From Isoperla grammatica (lineage: Eukaryota > Arthropoda > Insecta > Plecoptera > Perlodidae): a stretch of DNA of 64,000 bases. The DNA is taken from NCBI GenBank assembly GCA_945910005.1, contig CAMDTW010000523.1, positions 1,178,001 to 1,242,000 on the forward strand. Direction: 5' to 3'. The translations under genes and the position numbers were made by a program. Shown here in pieces: positions 1 to 14,800 of this stretch (position 1 is its first letter; each line of letters starts with the position of its first letter). Under the pieces are notes generated by a model. It saw nothing but the letters and a program-made list of their open reading frames with translations, was not told where the DNA came from and made no database searches.

Positions 1-1117
1 CGAGGTGTGATAGGAATGAACATAATGTGAACATTGGAGTGAAACTTAATCTATTTATAGGTAAAGCCAATTAGCAACAAAATTCTATTTTATTAAATCC
101 AGTAGTTTCTCTTTTAAATAAATGCAATTATAGTCTCTAGCCTAATACAGCAATTGATTCTAAAATTGGATTAAGTTCCTAGTGTTCTTATTGGACAAGG
201 AAATTGGGTTTAAAAATAAAGAAACAAAAGCAATAATGTTTATATAAAGTGCAAATGAATTTTATTACTAAAATACGTAATAATGTACAATTGTTATGTA
301 ATGCCTCTGATACTGTTACTGAATTATTGATTACTGTTACTTTGGAGAATCTGAAAATTATGTTATGTAGTAAGTGTGACATGTTCTTATTTTCCTACTT
401 TGCCTTAACAAGGAAAACAAGATTGTTATCGAACCAGTATTAAGTTTAACACACCAAACTGGTATATTTATTATATTTTTTTTAGGTCCTCACAAACTGA
501 AATAATAACAGTTCAATGCCCTGATACACTACCATAGATCACCACGACATGAGATCATGTTTTTGCAGCAGACACTTTTTAATAAAATGTTCATAAAATA
601 ATGTAGATAGGCATAATAGCATAATAACACTATATATATATATATATATATTATAGTGCTATGTGATCGAGCTGATAGAGAATGTGTCTATGTATGTATT
701 CCCTAGTTATATACAAGCAATAAGGGGTAGCATGTGTACCTACTCGTTTAAATAAGTTCAATACACACAGAGTGATACATCATCACGGATCTACCTACCA
801 ACTATTCGAATTAGGAAAATGCTATTCATGACACGTTTGTTATACATTACTACATCCACAAGATGCAAGTTGAGTTGTTAATCATAAATGAGCAATTATG
901 AACAAAAGCAAAGCAACATAAATATATTTACACGTTATTACTCCATGTTTTGCTCATTACTATTACACAATATTCAATACAGTATTACTAATACAATTTT
1001 GATACAATACAATTAATTAATTTAATAGAATATTCAGTAGTAGGCTATCTATTTACATATAACCCTGAAGTATGGATGGGAAAGAACGATTTATTCCTTA
1101 ACATTTAGGCTAACCCC
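1..1117. other. AT-rich non-coding sequence
   Basis: I see no gene here. The open frames are short, overlap on opposite strands and have low-complexity composition. The stretch contains a (TA)10 run and otherwise ordinary AT-rich sequence up to the TTAA that opens the next element. Confidence 0.6.
631..650. repeat. (TA)n microsatellite
   Basis: Ten TA dinucleotides are flanked by CAC on the left and TTATAGTG on the right. The whole can fold into an AT hairpin. Confidence 0.9.
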
Positions 1118-1499
1118 TTAACAGGGAAGGATACACCTACGTCAAAAACCGCAACAAATTTTCATTTTTAATTTATATCACAAGAATGGGCTTCGAAATC
1201 AAAAATCTTAATCAACAGCGCACTGTGGTTTAGTAAGCCCTACACATTGAATGCGTTAAGTCGTGACTTATATTATAATCAGTAAGTTTTTTTATGAATA
1301 ATTAATTTTATTACTAATTATCGAATTATAATCAAAATACTACGCTAATGGTTATAATATTTTATTCAATCTGTAGGGCTTACCAAAGCAAAGTTCGCTG
1401 CTGATTTAGATTTTCACTTTCTTGTTGCAATCTTGAGATATTATTTAATAATGAACATTTTCTGCGGTTTTTGACGTAGAGACTACCCTTTGCCCTTAA
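1118..1499. mobile_element. Foldback MITE with TTAA flanks (piggyBac-like?)
   Basis: The left arm (about 1122-1250) and right arm (about 1370-1495) are imperfect reverse complements over roughly 125 bp. Both arms carry CTACGTCAAAAACCGCA near the outer end and GTAAGCCCTACA near the inner end. TTAA lies immediately outside each end (1118-1121 and 1496-1499), the target site of piggyBac-type elements, and the termini next to TTAA are G-rich. The interior has no coding capacity. The arms have diverged, so this is an old non-autonomous copy. Assignment to piggyBac rests only on TTAA and the terminal Gs. Confidence 0.7.
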
Positions 1500-4400
1500 A
1501 CCAATCACGTTTAAACGGTTAACTGACATTTCTATTTTCATAATAAAATCCAAAATTAATAAATAGGCAACTGCATAACATTAAAAAAAAATCATAACGA
1601 TTTTAACGTCACGTATTCGATTGTTCTGCACTTGAAAATAATAATATAACGATACATATTTGAGGGCTGCGAGTGGGGGTTCAGCCTTTGTTGCCATCAA
1701 CGACCCGCTTCTTTGCGCGTACCGTTCTTCCGCCATGACGATCCCTGGCATTTGCCAGCCACAATATTAAGATTTTTTCAATGTCATTGACTTGGGCAGT
1801 TTTGGAGTTGGCTCTCACAGCAACTAAAATAAAGTTAAAGATAAATTACAAAACTGTATCAAGTCACAGTCCAAGGCTTTAAATAATGTTGGTTGTTTTG
1901 TAGACCCATTTGCTAAAACTAAAGGATTCACGTCAATACAATAAAAATAATAGAGTATTAAAAAACGGCCTAGCTAGATTAGAGAACAATTATTTATTTT
2001 ACCGTCAAATGGCAATTAATAACCACAATGGAGGGCAAAGTGTCAATAACCACCACAAAAAGGTTTCATCTGAGGGCAGTGGACATATGGCTATAAGGTG
2101 CTTTTTATGTTAGGTGCTGCTGTTTATTTTACAAAATAAAATTATGTAATTCTGAAGAGACAAGCTGAAAAGCGCTAGTATGCACTAAGCAGGGCGTGCA
2201 AGCGTGAGAAATATGATTAACACTTTTGGACAATTTGTTACAAAAATATAATAATTCATTGCTATTTTTATATTTTTATTATCGACCCACACCACCCACT
2301 CACAACGCTCTTCCTCCCCCCCCCCCCCCCCCCCCCCCCAATATGGGTGAAGACCTAAATTGTAGTGTGTAGTAGACGGCCCGAACTGAAAGGGGAACGG
2401 GGGGGTCGGGGGTGTTTGGCCCCCGGAAAATGCATTTTTCAACGTCATTTTTGTGATAATCTGTGTGTTTTAGAGCAGTAGAATGAAAAAAATTGTCAGT
2501 TTGTTTTATAAAAGAATATCTCGTTTTGAAGTGACTCTGTGAATATATTGTCTTATTTTTACTTTGTTATATGTGCTTAAACTTTGTCTACACATTTTAT
2601 TTATTCGTAAAAAAAAACAAAAACAAAAATCAGAACACTAGAGGTTCATTGCAAAGCTTATCGTAGGTATTAACATGGACGCCGCAAGGGGAAGCAAAAG
2701 GGCATTTGCCCCCCTTGGATTTGAGGAATTCAAAATTTTAACTGACTATACGATGCGCGCCAGATGCGCCATTTCATATAAATTATGTAAATACAAAATA
2801 AGATAACTAAATAACAAATATTTTCTAGTTTATCCGTCCCGTCACGAAACTGTTATTTTAACGCGATCCGATGAAATTGTTATTTGTTGTGTATACATAA
2901 ATGAAAGAACCACTGACTTGACTGTTACGACCGGGGGCAATATGAGCACGCCACCCCCGGCCCCCGCACCACTCGTCACATGCTCACGGACTAGCCTCCT
3001 ATCCTTTTATCAACATTTCTTATGTTTTTGTTTCTATACTTTCATTGCATTATATATGCATTTTACTTTTTGTACCTATAGTCAATCACAGCCAGACGAG
3101 CCACGCTCTCAAATGATATTGTTCCTACGTGTTTATAATTGCTTTTCCTTGTGTTTTGTTCAACTTATATATAACAACTACGCAGGCATTCTATATTTGT
3201 GACTATAGTCACAAGATATTGGTCCTACGTTTTGATGATTTCCGTCATGTAGTATAATTTTTAATTTATTTATACGAGCACATATTACCTGTTAGTACAC
3301 ACCAAAATGGAACATCAAACCCATTTCCTAATCAAACCAAATCCTTATTCAAACGGCGCGTTTGCAAAAGATTGAACTTAAGCGAATAGTTGTCGACTCT
3401 GGCTAGTTAAAATCCTGCCAGAAAAGATATATTTTGATAAGCAAAGTATGTGAGACGAAGCCACAGCCGTAACTATTTTAATACTACTAAATTATGTTAG
3501 ATCCATGTCTAGTCTAGATCATCGTATTAATCAATCAATGCATATTAATTTTAGATTGCATGCTTCCTTGTATGTATGTATTTTTATTTACCTATAACTA
3601 AGGTTATATTAAAAAAGGAAAATATTGAAGCAAAATGTAATACAATTATTATTAGTCGTAAATAAAATTCGATGTACATTCGTCCAACCAAATTAGTAAT
3701 TTCCGATCGAATAGCTCAACTTCGGTCTTCAGCCTGATGTTTAAGTGAACGAAACCGTGTTAGCAAAGCAACCCAAAAACACAACAGGATTTTGAAGATA
3801 ATATTTGATAGCATCTTGAAAATATGAATACGAACTTAGAAGAAACCTACCTTAGTATTCTTGATTTTCAGGAACAATTGCGTCTTCACGTGATTTTTAT
3901 ATTAATGAACTTGTCCATAACGAAGTTGAATCCTATTTTTCGTTTTAAAAACACGAGTCGTCAATACACCGTTGCCAGTCAGTTTTGTTCTTCTTTCCTT
4001 TCTTCCGACCACACACACTCACACACATACACAGTCCACGACACGGATCAATATTCAATGGATTAAAAAAAAATCGCAATAAGATTATGATACTAATAAA
4101 GCCCTAACTTATTATATTTTTTCACGAAAGAACATGATAGCACACGTATAAGTAACGTCTAACACCCACGAAGTATAAACTTGTTGTGTAGTCCAGTCAG
4201 TGTTTTGGACTGTTTTGCTTACCACGGTGGGATTCCCACCCCACTCCGCCCGAATCTTATCACCACTATAGCGAGCGGCACCGTATTACAAAGCTTAGTA
4301 GGACTTGTAGCATAGATAATGAATGAACACGTTGTAATTTCTTATCGGTGGTGGTCGAATTAAGTACGGTTATCATCAGCTACCAATATCACAACACATA

Positions 4401-5480
4401 ATAACAATACAAAGAGAGCCTTCTTCATAGTGCGGTATCCTTTGTCATTACAGTTTTCTTACAGTTTATAAGCACCAAAGATACTTTTTAAACTGAGCTT
4501 TTTAAATTAACAATATGAATGTGCGTACGATGCATTGTAGGTTGTGCATACTGCAACTAGTCTCACTTTCTCGAATTGAATAGGACGTAAACAATACTTC
4601 CTTACAGTAGACGTATATTGAGAAGTTACTTTTTTACCTTATTTATTACCACTTCTATAATGAATATCATACTCATATTGTATAGATATGAGGTATAACA
4701 GTTGGCTATAATGTCAGGTGCATGATGTTGCTAAATTTGAAATTAAGCTTCAGCGACACATTTTTACAATAATACATGGAAACTTTGTAATCTTCAAATC
4801 GTTCATTGAATTCAATTAATTTGTTCGTTGTCTTATCTGTAAATGAAGAACCAATACAAATACAATAGATAGTTGCAGACGAGTGATTACCAGCTAGCCT
4901 ATTTAAAATCCATTGATTCTATGTAACATCTGTCATTTTAAATATTTCTGGAAAACACTCAAAACAGGTATAAATCCCTCCCCCTATGCCGTTGTCATTA
5001 CGAAACACAATTTTCACATAAACAGCATTATCATAATAGTATTCATAGTTTCATACTTACCTTATCTAAGAACTTCATTTACTTCATCTTCTCAATTCGA
5101 TCATCAGTAAGTTTTTGATTATCACTGTGACGTATCGTAATACCATTCATAAAACGTTATTATTTGATGTAACGTACCATATCAAAACCATCGAAAGCCA
5201 AATCAGGAAAAAATAATAAACAATACGTTTCTAGAAAGTATACTATCAACTACTAACCAGTAGTCCCCCTAACTACCAACAACTCCCATTTCTGTAACTA
5301 CTTGGATTTATTAGAAATATAAAATGGGTTTTATTAATACATGTATTTACTTATTCATGGTTATGAAGGACTTTAACTTGTGAATGGAATTTTGAATGTG
5401 GTATAGAGCGAATAAATACTCGAATAAATCATTGGTATCTATCGTCAATCAAAAGAAAAAGATAAAGAACAAAGAATTAT
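1500..5480. other. Non-coding sequence, nothing recognised
   Basis: About 4 kb of mostly AT-rich sequence. The longest open frames (up to 94 codons) show no recognisable motif, no splice-consistent extension and no family resemblance. A poly-C run sits at 2316-2339 and a short CA-rich patch near 4010-4035. I could not support any gene or RNA here. Confidence 0.55.
2316..2339. repeat. Poly-C tract
   Basis: A run of 24 C. A minus-strand open frame across it encodes polyglycine and is an artefact of the tract. Confidence 0.9.
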
Positions 5481-5539
5481 ATGGTTTACCCGGACGTACG
5501 TAACAAAAACATCTTTTCCAAATCTTGCCCTTTCTTCGC

Positions 5540-5880
5540 GGGATCTTATGTGGGTTATCCCATGTTTTTCCCGTACACGGGACGTCCCTTACCCTTCCCT
5601 CGCGCTTCCAGTGTAGGGCGTCCCGTGACTTTCCCATACACGGGACGCCCCTTATCATTCCCAAGCGCTTCCCGTACGGGACGTCCCGTGACTTTCCCAG
5701 ACAGGGACATCCCTTAACATTCCCTCACGCTTCCCGTGAGGGATATCCCGTGAGTTTCCCAGATGCGGGACGTCCCTAAGCCTTCCCTCGCAGGCCCTGA
5801 CCGGCACATCCCAGATCTTCCCGTTTCCAGCAGTTAACCCGCACATCCCTTGACTTTCCCGCACGGGTCCCGCAGTATCA
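5540..5880. repeat. GC-rich minisatellite, 62-63 bp period
   Basis: Four to five degenerate copies of a 62-63 bp unit, each made of two related half-units. The units carry palindromic GGGACGTCCC cores, followed by TGACTTTCCCA or TTCCCTCGCGCTTCC. The composition contrasts sharply with the AT-rich flanks. All frames are open for short distances (proline/arginine-rich peptides), which is a by-product of the repeat. It ends about 12 bp before the 14-bp satellite begins. Confidence 0.8.
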
Positions 5881-5892
5881 TGTTTGTTGGGG

Positions 5893-8800
5893 AGTCTTAT
5901 ATGCTGAGTCTTATATGCTGAGTCTTATATGCAGGTTCTTATATGCTGGGTCTTATATGCTGAGTCTTATATGCTTGGTCTTATATGCTGTGTCTTATAT
6001 GCAGGTTCTTATATGCTGAGTCTTATATGCTGAGGCTGGTATGCTGAGTCTTATATGCAGGTTCTTATATGCTGGGTCTTATATGCTAAATCTTATATGC
6101 TGGGTCTTATATGCTGGGTCTTATATGCTGGGTCTTATATGCTGGGTCTTATATGCAGGGTCTTATATGCAGGGTCTTATATGCTGGGTCTTATATGCTG
6201 AGTCTTATATGCAGGGTCTTATATGCAGGGTCTTATATGCTGAGTCTCATATGCTAAGTTTTATATGCTGGGTCTTACATGCTGGGTCTTATATGCTGGG
6301 CCTTATATGAAGGTTCTTATATGCTGAGTCTTATATGCTGAGTCTTATGTGCTGGGTCTTATATGCTGAGTCTTATATGCTGGGTCTTATATGCTGAGTC
6401 TTATATGCTGGGTCTTATATGCTGGGTCTTATATGCTGAGTCTTATATGCAGGGTCTTATATGCAGGGCCTTATATGCTGAGTCTTATATGCTAAGTCTT
6501 AAATGCTGGGTCTTATATGCTGAATCTAATATGCTGGGTCTAATATGCTGGGTCTTATATGCTGAGTCTTATATGCAGGGTCTTATATGCAGGGTCTTAT
6601 ATGCTGAGTCTTATATACTGGGTCTTATATGCTGGGTCTTATATGCTGGGTCTTATATGCTGGGTCTTATATGCTGGGTCTTATATGCAGGGTCTTATAT
6701 GCTGAGTCTTATTTGCTGAGTCTTATATGCTGGGTCTTATATGCTGGGTCTTATATGCAGGGTCTTATATGCTGAGTCTTATATGCTGGGTCTTATATGC
6801 TGGGTCTTATATGCTGGGTCTTATATGCGGGTTCTTATATGCTGAGTCTTATATGCTGGGTCTTAAATGCTGGGTCTTATATGCAGGGTCTTATATGCTG
6901 AGTCTTATATGCTGAGTCTTATATGCTGGGTCTTATATGCTGAGTCTTATATGCTGGTTTTTATATGCTGGGTCTTATATGCTGGGTCTTATATGCTGAG
7001 TCTTATATGCTGGTTTTTATATGCTGGGTCTTATATGCAGGTTCTTATATGCAGGTTCTTATATGCTGAGTCTTATATGCAGGTTCTTAGATGCTGGGTC
7101 TTATATGCTGAGTCTTATATGCTGGGTCTTATATGCTGAGTCTTATATGCTGACCCTTACATGCTGGGTCTTATATGCTGGGTCTTATATGCCGGGTCTT
7201 ATATGCTGGGTCTTAAATGCTGGGTCTTATATGCTGGGTCTTATATGCCGGGTCTTATATGCTGGGTCTTAAATGCTGAGTCTTATATGCTGGGTCTTAT
7301 ATGCTGAATCTAATATGCTGGGTCTAATATGCTGGGTCTTATATGCTGAGTCTTATATGCAGGGTCTTATATGCAGGGTCTTATATGCTGAGTCTTATAT
7401 GCTGGGTCTAATATGCTGGGTCTTATATGCTGGGTCTTATACGCTGGGTCTTATATGCTGAGTCTTATATGCAGGGTCTTATATGCAGGGTCTTATATGC
7501 TAAGTCTTATATGCAGGGTCTTATATGCAGGGTCTTATATGCTGATTCTTATATGCTGGGTCTAATATGCTGGGTCTTATTTGCTGGGTCTTATATGCTG
7601 GGTCTTATATGCTGAGTCTTATATGCAGGGTCTTATATGCAGGGTCTTATATGCTGAGTCTTATATGCAGGGTCTTATATGCTGGGTCTTATATGCTGGG
7701 TCTTATATGCTGGGTCTTATATGCTGAGTCTTATATGCAGGGTCTTATATGCACGGTCTTATATGCTAAGTCTTATATGCTTAGTCTTATATGCTGGGTC
7801 TTATATGCTGAGTCTTATATGCTGGGTCTTATATGCAGGTTCTAATATGCTGAGTCTTATATGCTGAGTCTTATATGCTGAGTCTTATATGCTGAGTCTT
7901 ATATTCTGGGTCTTATATGCTGGGTCTTATATGCTGGGTCTTATATGCTGGGTCTTATATGCTGGGTCTTATATGCTGGGTCTTATATGCTGGGTCTTAA
8001 ATGCTGAGTCTTATATGCTGGGTCTTATATGCTGAGTCATATATGCTGAGTCTTATATGCTGGGTCTTATATGCTGGGTCTTATATGCTGGGTCTTATAT
8101 GCTGAGTCTTATATGCTGGGTCTTATATGCTGGGTCTTATATGCTGGGTCTTATATGCTGGGTCATATATGCTGAGTCTTATATGCTGGGTATTATATGC
8201 TGGGTCTTATATGCTGAGTCTTATATGCTGGGTCTTATATGCTGGGTCTAATATGCTGGGTCTTATATGCTGGGTCTTATATGCTGGGTCTTATATGCTG
8301 AGTCTTTTATGCTGAGTCTTATATGTTGGGTCTTATATGCTGAGTCTTATATGCTAAGTCTTATATGCTGGGTCTTATATGCTGAGTCTTACAAGCAGGT
8401 TCTTATATGCTGAGTCTTAAATGCAGGTTCTTATATGCAGGTTCTTATATGCAGGTTTTTATATGCTGAGTCTTATTGCAGGTTCTTATATGCTGGGTCT
8501 TATATGCTGAGTCCTTAATGCTGCGTCTTATATGCTGAGTCTTATATGCAGGTTCTTATATGATGAGTCTTATATGCTGAGTCTTATATGCTGAGTCTTA
8601 CATGCTGGGTCTTATATGCTGGGTCTTATATGCCGGGTCTTATATGCTGGGTCTTATATGCTGAGTCTTATATGCTGAGTCTTATATGCTGAGTCTTATA
8701 TGCTGAGTCTTATATGCTGAGTCTTATATGCTGAGTCTTATATGCTGAGTCTTATATGCTGAGTCTTATATGCTGGGTTATATGCTGAGTCTTATATGCT

Positions 8801-11800
8801 GGGTTATATGCTGGGTCTTATATGCAGGTTCTTATATGCAGAGTCTTATATGCTGAGTCTTATATGCTGAGTCTTATATGCTGAGTCTTATATGCTGGGT
8901 CTTATATGCTGGGTCTTATATGCTGGGTCTTATATGCTGGGTCTTATATGTTGAGTCTTATATGCAGGGTCTTATATGCAGGGTCTTATATGCTGAGTCT
9001 CATATGCTAAGTTTTATATGCTGGGTCTTACATGCTGGGTCTTATATGCTGGGCCTTATATGAAGGTTCTTATATGCTAAGTCTTATATGCTGAGTCTTA
9101 TGTGCTGGGTCTTATATGCTGAGTCTTATATGCTGGGTCTTATATGCTGAGTCTTATATGCTGGGTCTTATATGCTGGGTCTTATATGCTGAGTCTTATA
9201 TGCAGGGTCTTATATGCAGGGTCTTATATGCTGAGTCTTATATGCTAAGTCTTAAATGCTGGGTCTTATATGCTGAATCTAATATGCTGGGTCTAATATG
9301 CTGGGTCTTATATGCTGAGTCTTATATGCAGGGTCTTATATGCAGGGTCTTATATGCTGAGTCTTATATGCTGGGTCTTATATGCTGGGTCTTATATGCT
9401 GGGTCTTATATGCTGGGTCTTATATGCTGGGTCTTATATGCTGGGTCTTATATGCAGGGTCTTATATGCTGAGTCTTATTTGCTGAGTCTTATATGCTGG
9501 GTCTTATATGCTGGGTCTTATATGCAGGGTCTTATATGCTGAGTCTTATATGCTGGGTCTTATATGCTGGGTCTTATATGCTGGGTCTTATATGCGGGTT
9601 CTTATATGCTAAGTCTTATATGCTGAGTCTTATATGCTCAGTCTTATATGCTGGGTCTTATATGCTGGGTCTAATATGCTGGTTCTTATATGCTGGGTCT
9701 TATATGCTGGGTCTTATATGCTGGGTTTTATATGCTGGGTCTTAAATGCTGAGTCTTATATGCTGGGTCTTATATGCTGAGTCTTATATGCTGAGTCTTA
9801 TATGCTGGGTCTTATATTCTGGGTCTTATATGCTGGGTCTTATATGCTGAGTCTTATATGCTGGGTCTTATATGCTGGGTCTTATATGCTGCGTCTTATA
9901 TGCTGGGTCTTATATGCTGAGTCTTATATGCAGGTTCTTATATGCTGAGTCTTATATGCTGAGTCTTATATGCTGAGTCTTATATGCAGGTTCTTATATG
10001 CTGGGTCTTATATGCTGAGTCTTATATGCTGGGTCTTATATGCTGGGTCTTATATGCAGGTTCTTATATGCTGGGTCTTATATGCTGGGTCTTAAATGCT
10101 GGGTCTTATATGCTGGGTCTTATATGCTGAGTCTTATATGCAGGTTCTTATATGCTGGGTCTTATATGCTGGGTCTTATATGCTGGGTCTTATAAGCAGG
10201 GTCTTATATGCTGAGTCTTATATGCTGAGTCTTATATGCTGGGTCTTATATGCTGGGTCTTATATGCTGGGTCTTAAATGCAGGTTCTTATATGCAGGTT
10301 CTTATATGCAGGTTCTTATATGCTGAGTCTTATATGCAGGTTCTTATATGCTGGGTCTTATATGCTGAGTCCTTAATGCTGGGTCTAATATGATGCCTCT
10401 TATATGCAGGTTCTTATATGATGAGTCTTATATGCTGAGTCTTATATGCTGAGTCTTACATGCTGGGTCTTATATGCTGGGTCTTATATGCCGGGTCTTA
10501 TATGCTGGGTCTTATATGCTGAGTCTGACATGCTGAGTCTAATATGCTGAGTCTTATATGCTGAGTCTTATATGCTGAGTCTTATATGCTGAGTCTTATA
10601 TGCTGGGTTATATGCTGAGTCTTATATGCTGGGTTATATGCTGGGTCTTATATGCAGGTTCTTATATGCAGAGTCTTATATGCTGAGTCTTATATGCTGA
10701 GTCTTATATGCTGAGTCTTATATGCTGGGTCTTATATGCTGGGTCTTATATGCAGGGTCTTATATGCTGGGTCTTATATGCTGAGTCTTATATGCAGGGT
10801 CTTATATGCAGGGTCTTATATGCTGAGTCTCATATGCTAAGTTTTATATGCTGGGTCTTACATGCTGGGTCTTATATGCTGGGCCTTATATGAAGGTTCT
10901 TATATGCTGAGTCTTATATGCTGAGTCTTATGTGCTGGGTCTTATATGCTGAGTCTTATATGCTGGGTCTTATATGCTGAGTCTTATATGCTGGGTCTTA
11001 TATGCTGGGTCTTATATGCTGAGTCTTATATGCAGGGTCTTATATGCAGGGCCTTATATGCTGAGTCTTATATGCTAAGTCTTAAATGCTGGGTCTTATA
11101 TGCTGAATCTAATATGCTGGGTCTAATATGCTGGGTCTTATATGCTGAGTCTTATATGCAGGGTCTTATATGCAGGGTCTTATATGCTGAGTCTTATATG
11201 CTGGGTCTTATATGCTGGGTCTTATATGCTGGGTCTTATATGCTGGGTCTTATATGCTGGGTCTTATATGCAGGGTCTTATATGCTGAGTCTTATTTGCT
11301 GAGTCTTATATGCTGGGTCTTATATGCTGGGTCTTATATGCAGGGTCTTATATGCTGAGTCTTATATGCTGGGTCTTATATGCTGGGTCTTATATGCTGG
11401 GTCTTATATGCGGGTTCTTATATGCTGAGTCTTATATGCTGGGTCTTATATGCTGGGTCTTATATGCAGGGTCTTATATGCTGAGTCTTATATGCTGAGT
11501 CTTATATGCTGGGTCTTATATGCTGGGTCTTATATTGCTGGGTCTTATATGCAGGGTCTTAAATGCTCAGTCTTATATGCTGGGTCTAATATGCTGGGTC
11601 TTATATGCTGGGTCTTATATGCTGGGTCTTATATGCTGGGTCTTATATGCTGAGTCTTATATGCTGAGTCTTATATGCTGGGTCTTATATGCTGAGTCTT
11701 ATATGCTGGTTTTTATATGCTGGGTCTTATATGCTCAGTCTTATATGCAGGTTCTTATATGATGAGTCTAAAATGCAGGTTCTTATATGCAGGTTCTTAT

Positions 11801-14800
11801 ATGCTGAGTCTTATATGCAGGTTCTTAAATGCTGGGTCTTATATGCTGAGTCTTATATGCTGGGTCTTATATGCTGAGTCTTATATGCAGGTTCTTATAT
11901 GATGAGTCTTATATGATGAGTCTCATATGCTGACTCTTATATGCCGACCCTTACATGCTGGGTCTTATATGCTGGGTCTTATATGCCGGGTCTTATATGC
12001 TGGGTCTTAAATGCTGAGTCTTATATGCTGGGTCTTATATGCTGAATCTAATATGCTGGGTCTAATATGCTGGGTCTTATATGCTGAGTCTTATATGCAG
12101 GGTCTTATATGCAGGGTCTTATATGCTGAGTCTTATATGCTGGGTCTAATATGCTGGGTCTTATATGCTGAGTCTTATACGCTGGGTCTTATATGCTGAG
12201 TCTTATATGCAGGGTCTTATACGCAGGGTCTTATATGCTAAGTCTTATATGCAGGGTCTTATATGCAGGGTCTTATATGCTGATTCTTATATGCTGGGTC
12301 TAATATGCTGGGTCTTATATGCTGGGTCTTATTTGCTGGGTCTTATATGCTGACACTAATATGCAGGGTCTTATATGCAGGGTCTTATATGCTGAGTCTT
12401 ATATGCAGGGTCTTATATGCTGGGTCTTATATGCTGGGTCTTATATGCTGGGTCTTATATGCTGAGTCTTATATGCAGGGTCTTATATGCAGGGTCTTAT
12501 ATGCTTAGTCTTATATGCTTAGTCTTATATGCTGGGTCTTATATGCTGAGTCTTATATGCTGGGTCTTATATGCAGGTTCTTATATGCTGAGTCTTATAT
12601 GCTGAGTCTTATTTGCTAAGTCTTATATGCTGAGTCTTATATTCTGGGTCTTATATGCTGGGTCTTATATGCTGGGTCTTATATGCTGGGTCTTATATGC
12701 TGGGTCTTATATGCTGGGTCTTATATGCTGGGTCTTAAATGCTGAGTCTTATATGCTGGGTCTTATATGCTGAGTCTTATATGCTGAGTCTTATATGCTG
12801 GGTCTTATATGCTGGGTCTTATATGCTGGGTCTTATATGCTGAGTCTTATATGCTGGGTCTTATATGCTGGGTCTTATATACTGGGTCTTATATGCTGGG
12901 TCATATATGCTGAGTCTTATATGCTGGGTATTATATGCTGGGTCTTATATGCTGAGTCTTATATGCTGGGTCTTATATGCTGGGTCTTATACGCTAGGTC
13001 TTATTTGCTGGGTCTTATATGCTGAGTCTTATATGCTGGGTCTTATATGCTAAGTCTCATATGCTGAGTCTTATATGCTGAGTCTTATATGCAGGTTCTC
13101 ATATGCTGAGTCTTATATGCTGAGTCTTATATGGTGAGTCTTATATGCAGGTTCTTATATGCTGGGTCTTATATGCTGAGTCTTATATGCTTGGTCTTAT
13201 ATGCTGTGTCTTATATGCAGGTTCTTATATGCTGAGTCTTATATGCTGAGTCTGGTATGCTGAGTCTTATATGCAGGTTCTTATATGCTGGGTCTTATAT
13301 GCTAAATCTTATATGCTGGGTCTTATATGCTGGGTCTTATATGCTGGGTCTTATATGCTGGGTCTTATATGCAGGGTCTTATATGCAGGGTCTTATATGC
13401 TGGGTCTTATATGCTGAGTCTTATATGCAGGGTCTTATATGCAGGGTCTTATATGCTGAGTCTCATATGCTAAGTTTTATATGCTGGGTCTTACATGCTG
13501 GGTCTTATATGCTGGGCCTTATATGAAGGTTCTTATATGCTGAGTCTTATATGCTGAGTCTTATGTGCTGGGTCTTATATGCTGAGTCTTATATGCTGGG
13601 TCTTATATGCTGAGTCTTATATGCTGGGTCTTATATGCTGGGTCTTATATGCTGAGTCTTATATGCAGGGTCTTATATGCAGGGCCTTATATGCTGAGTC
13701 TTATATGCTAAGTCTTAAATGCTGGGTCTTATATGCTGAATCTAATATGCTGGGTCTAATATGCTGAGTCTTATATGCTGGGTCTTATATTCTGGGTCTT
13801 ATATGCTGGGTCTTATATGCTGAGTCTTATATGCTGGGTCTTATATGCTGGGTCTTATATGCTGCGTCTTATATGCTGGGTCTTATATGCTGAGTCTTAT
13901 ATGCAGGTTCTTATATGCTGAGTCTTATATGCTGAGTCTTATATGCTGAGTCTTATATGCAGGTTCTTATATGCTGGGTCTTATATGCTGAGTCTTATAT
14001 GCTGGGTCTTATATGCTGGGTCTTATATGCAGGTTCTTATATGCTGGGTCTTATATGCTGGGTCTTAAATGCTGGGTCTTATATGCTGGGTCTTATATGC
14101 TGAGTCTTATATGCAGGTTCTTATATGCTGGGTCTTATATGCTGGGTCTTATATGCTGGGTCTTATAAGCAGGGTCTTATATGCTGAGTCTTATATGCTG
14201 AGTCTTATATGCTGGGTCTTATATGCTGGGTCTTATATGCTGGGTCTTAAATGCAGGTTCTTATATGCAGGTTCTTATATGCAGGTTCTTATATGCTGAG
14301 TCTTATATGCAGGTTCTTATATGCTGGGTCTTATATGCTGAGTCCTTAATGCTGGGTCTTATATGCTGAGTCTTATATGCAGGTTCTTATATGATGAGTC
14401 TTATATGCTGAGTCTTATATGCTGAGTCTTACATGCTGGGTCTTATATGCTGGGTCTTATATGCCGGGTCTTATATGCTGGGTCTTATATGCTGAGTCTT
14501 ACATGCTGAGTCTTATATGCTGAGTCTTATATGCTGAGTCTTATATGCTGAGTCTTATATGCTGAGTCTTATATGCTGGGTTATATGCTGAGTCTTATAT
14601 GCTGGGTTATATGCTGGGTCTTATATGCAGGTTCTTATATGCAGAGTCTTATATGCTGAGTCTTATATGCTGAGTCTTATATGCTGAGTCTTATATGCTG
14701 GGTCTTATATGCTGGGTCTTATATGCAGGGTCTTATATGCTGGGTCTTATATGCTGAGTCTTATATGCAGGGTCTTATATGCAGGGTCTTATATGCTGAG

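Noticed and set aside
5449..5864. Overlapping proline/arginine-rich frames on both strands
   Set aside because: They follow the GC-rich minisatellite and reflect its composition.
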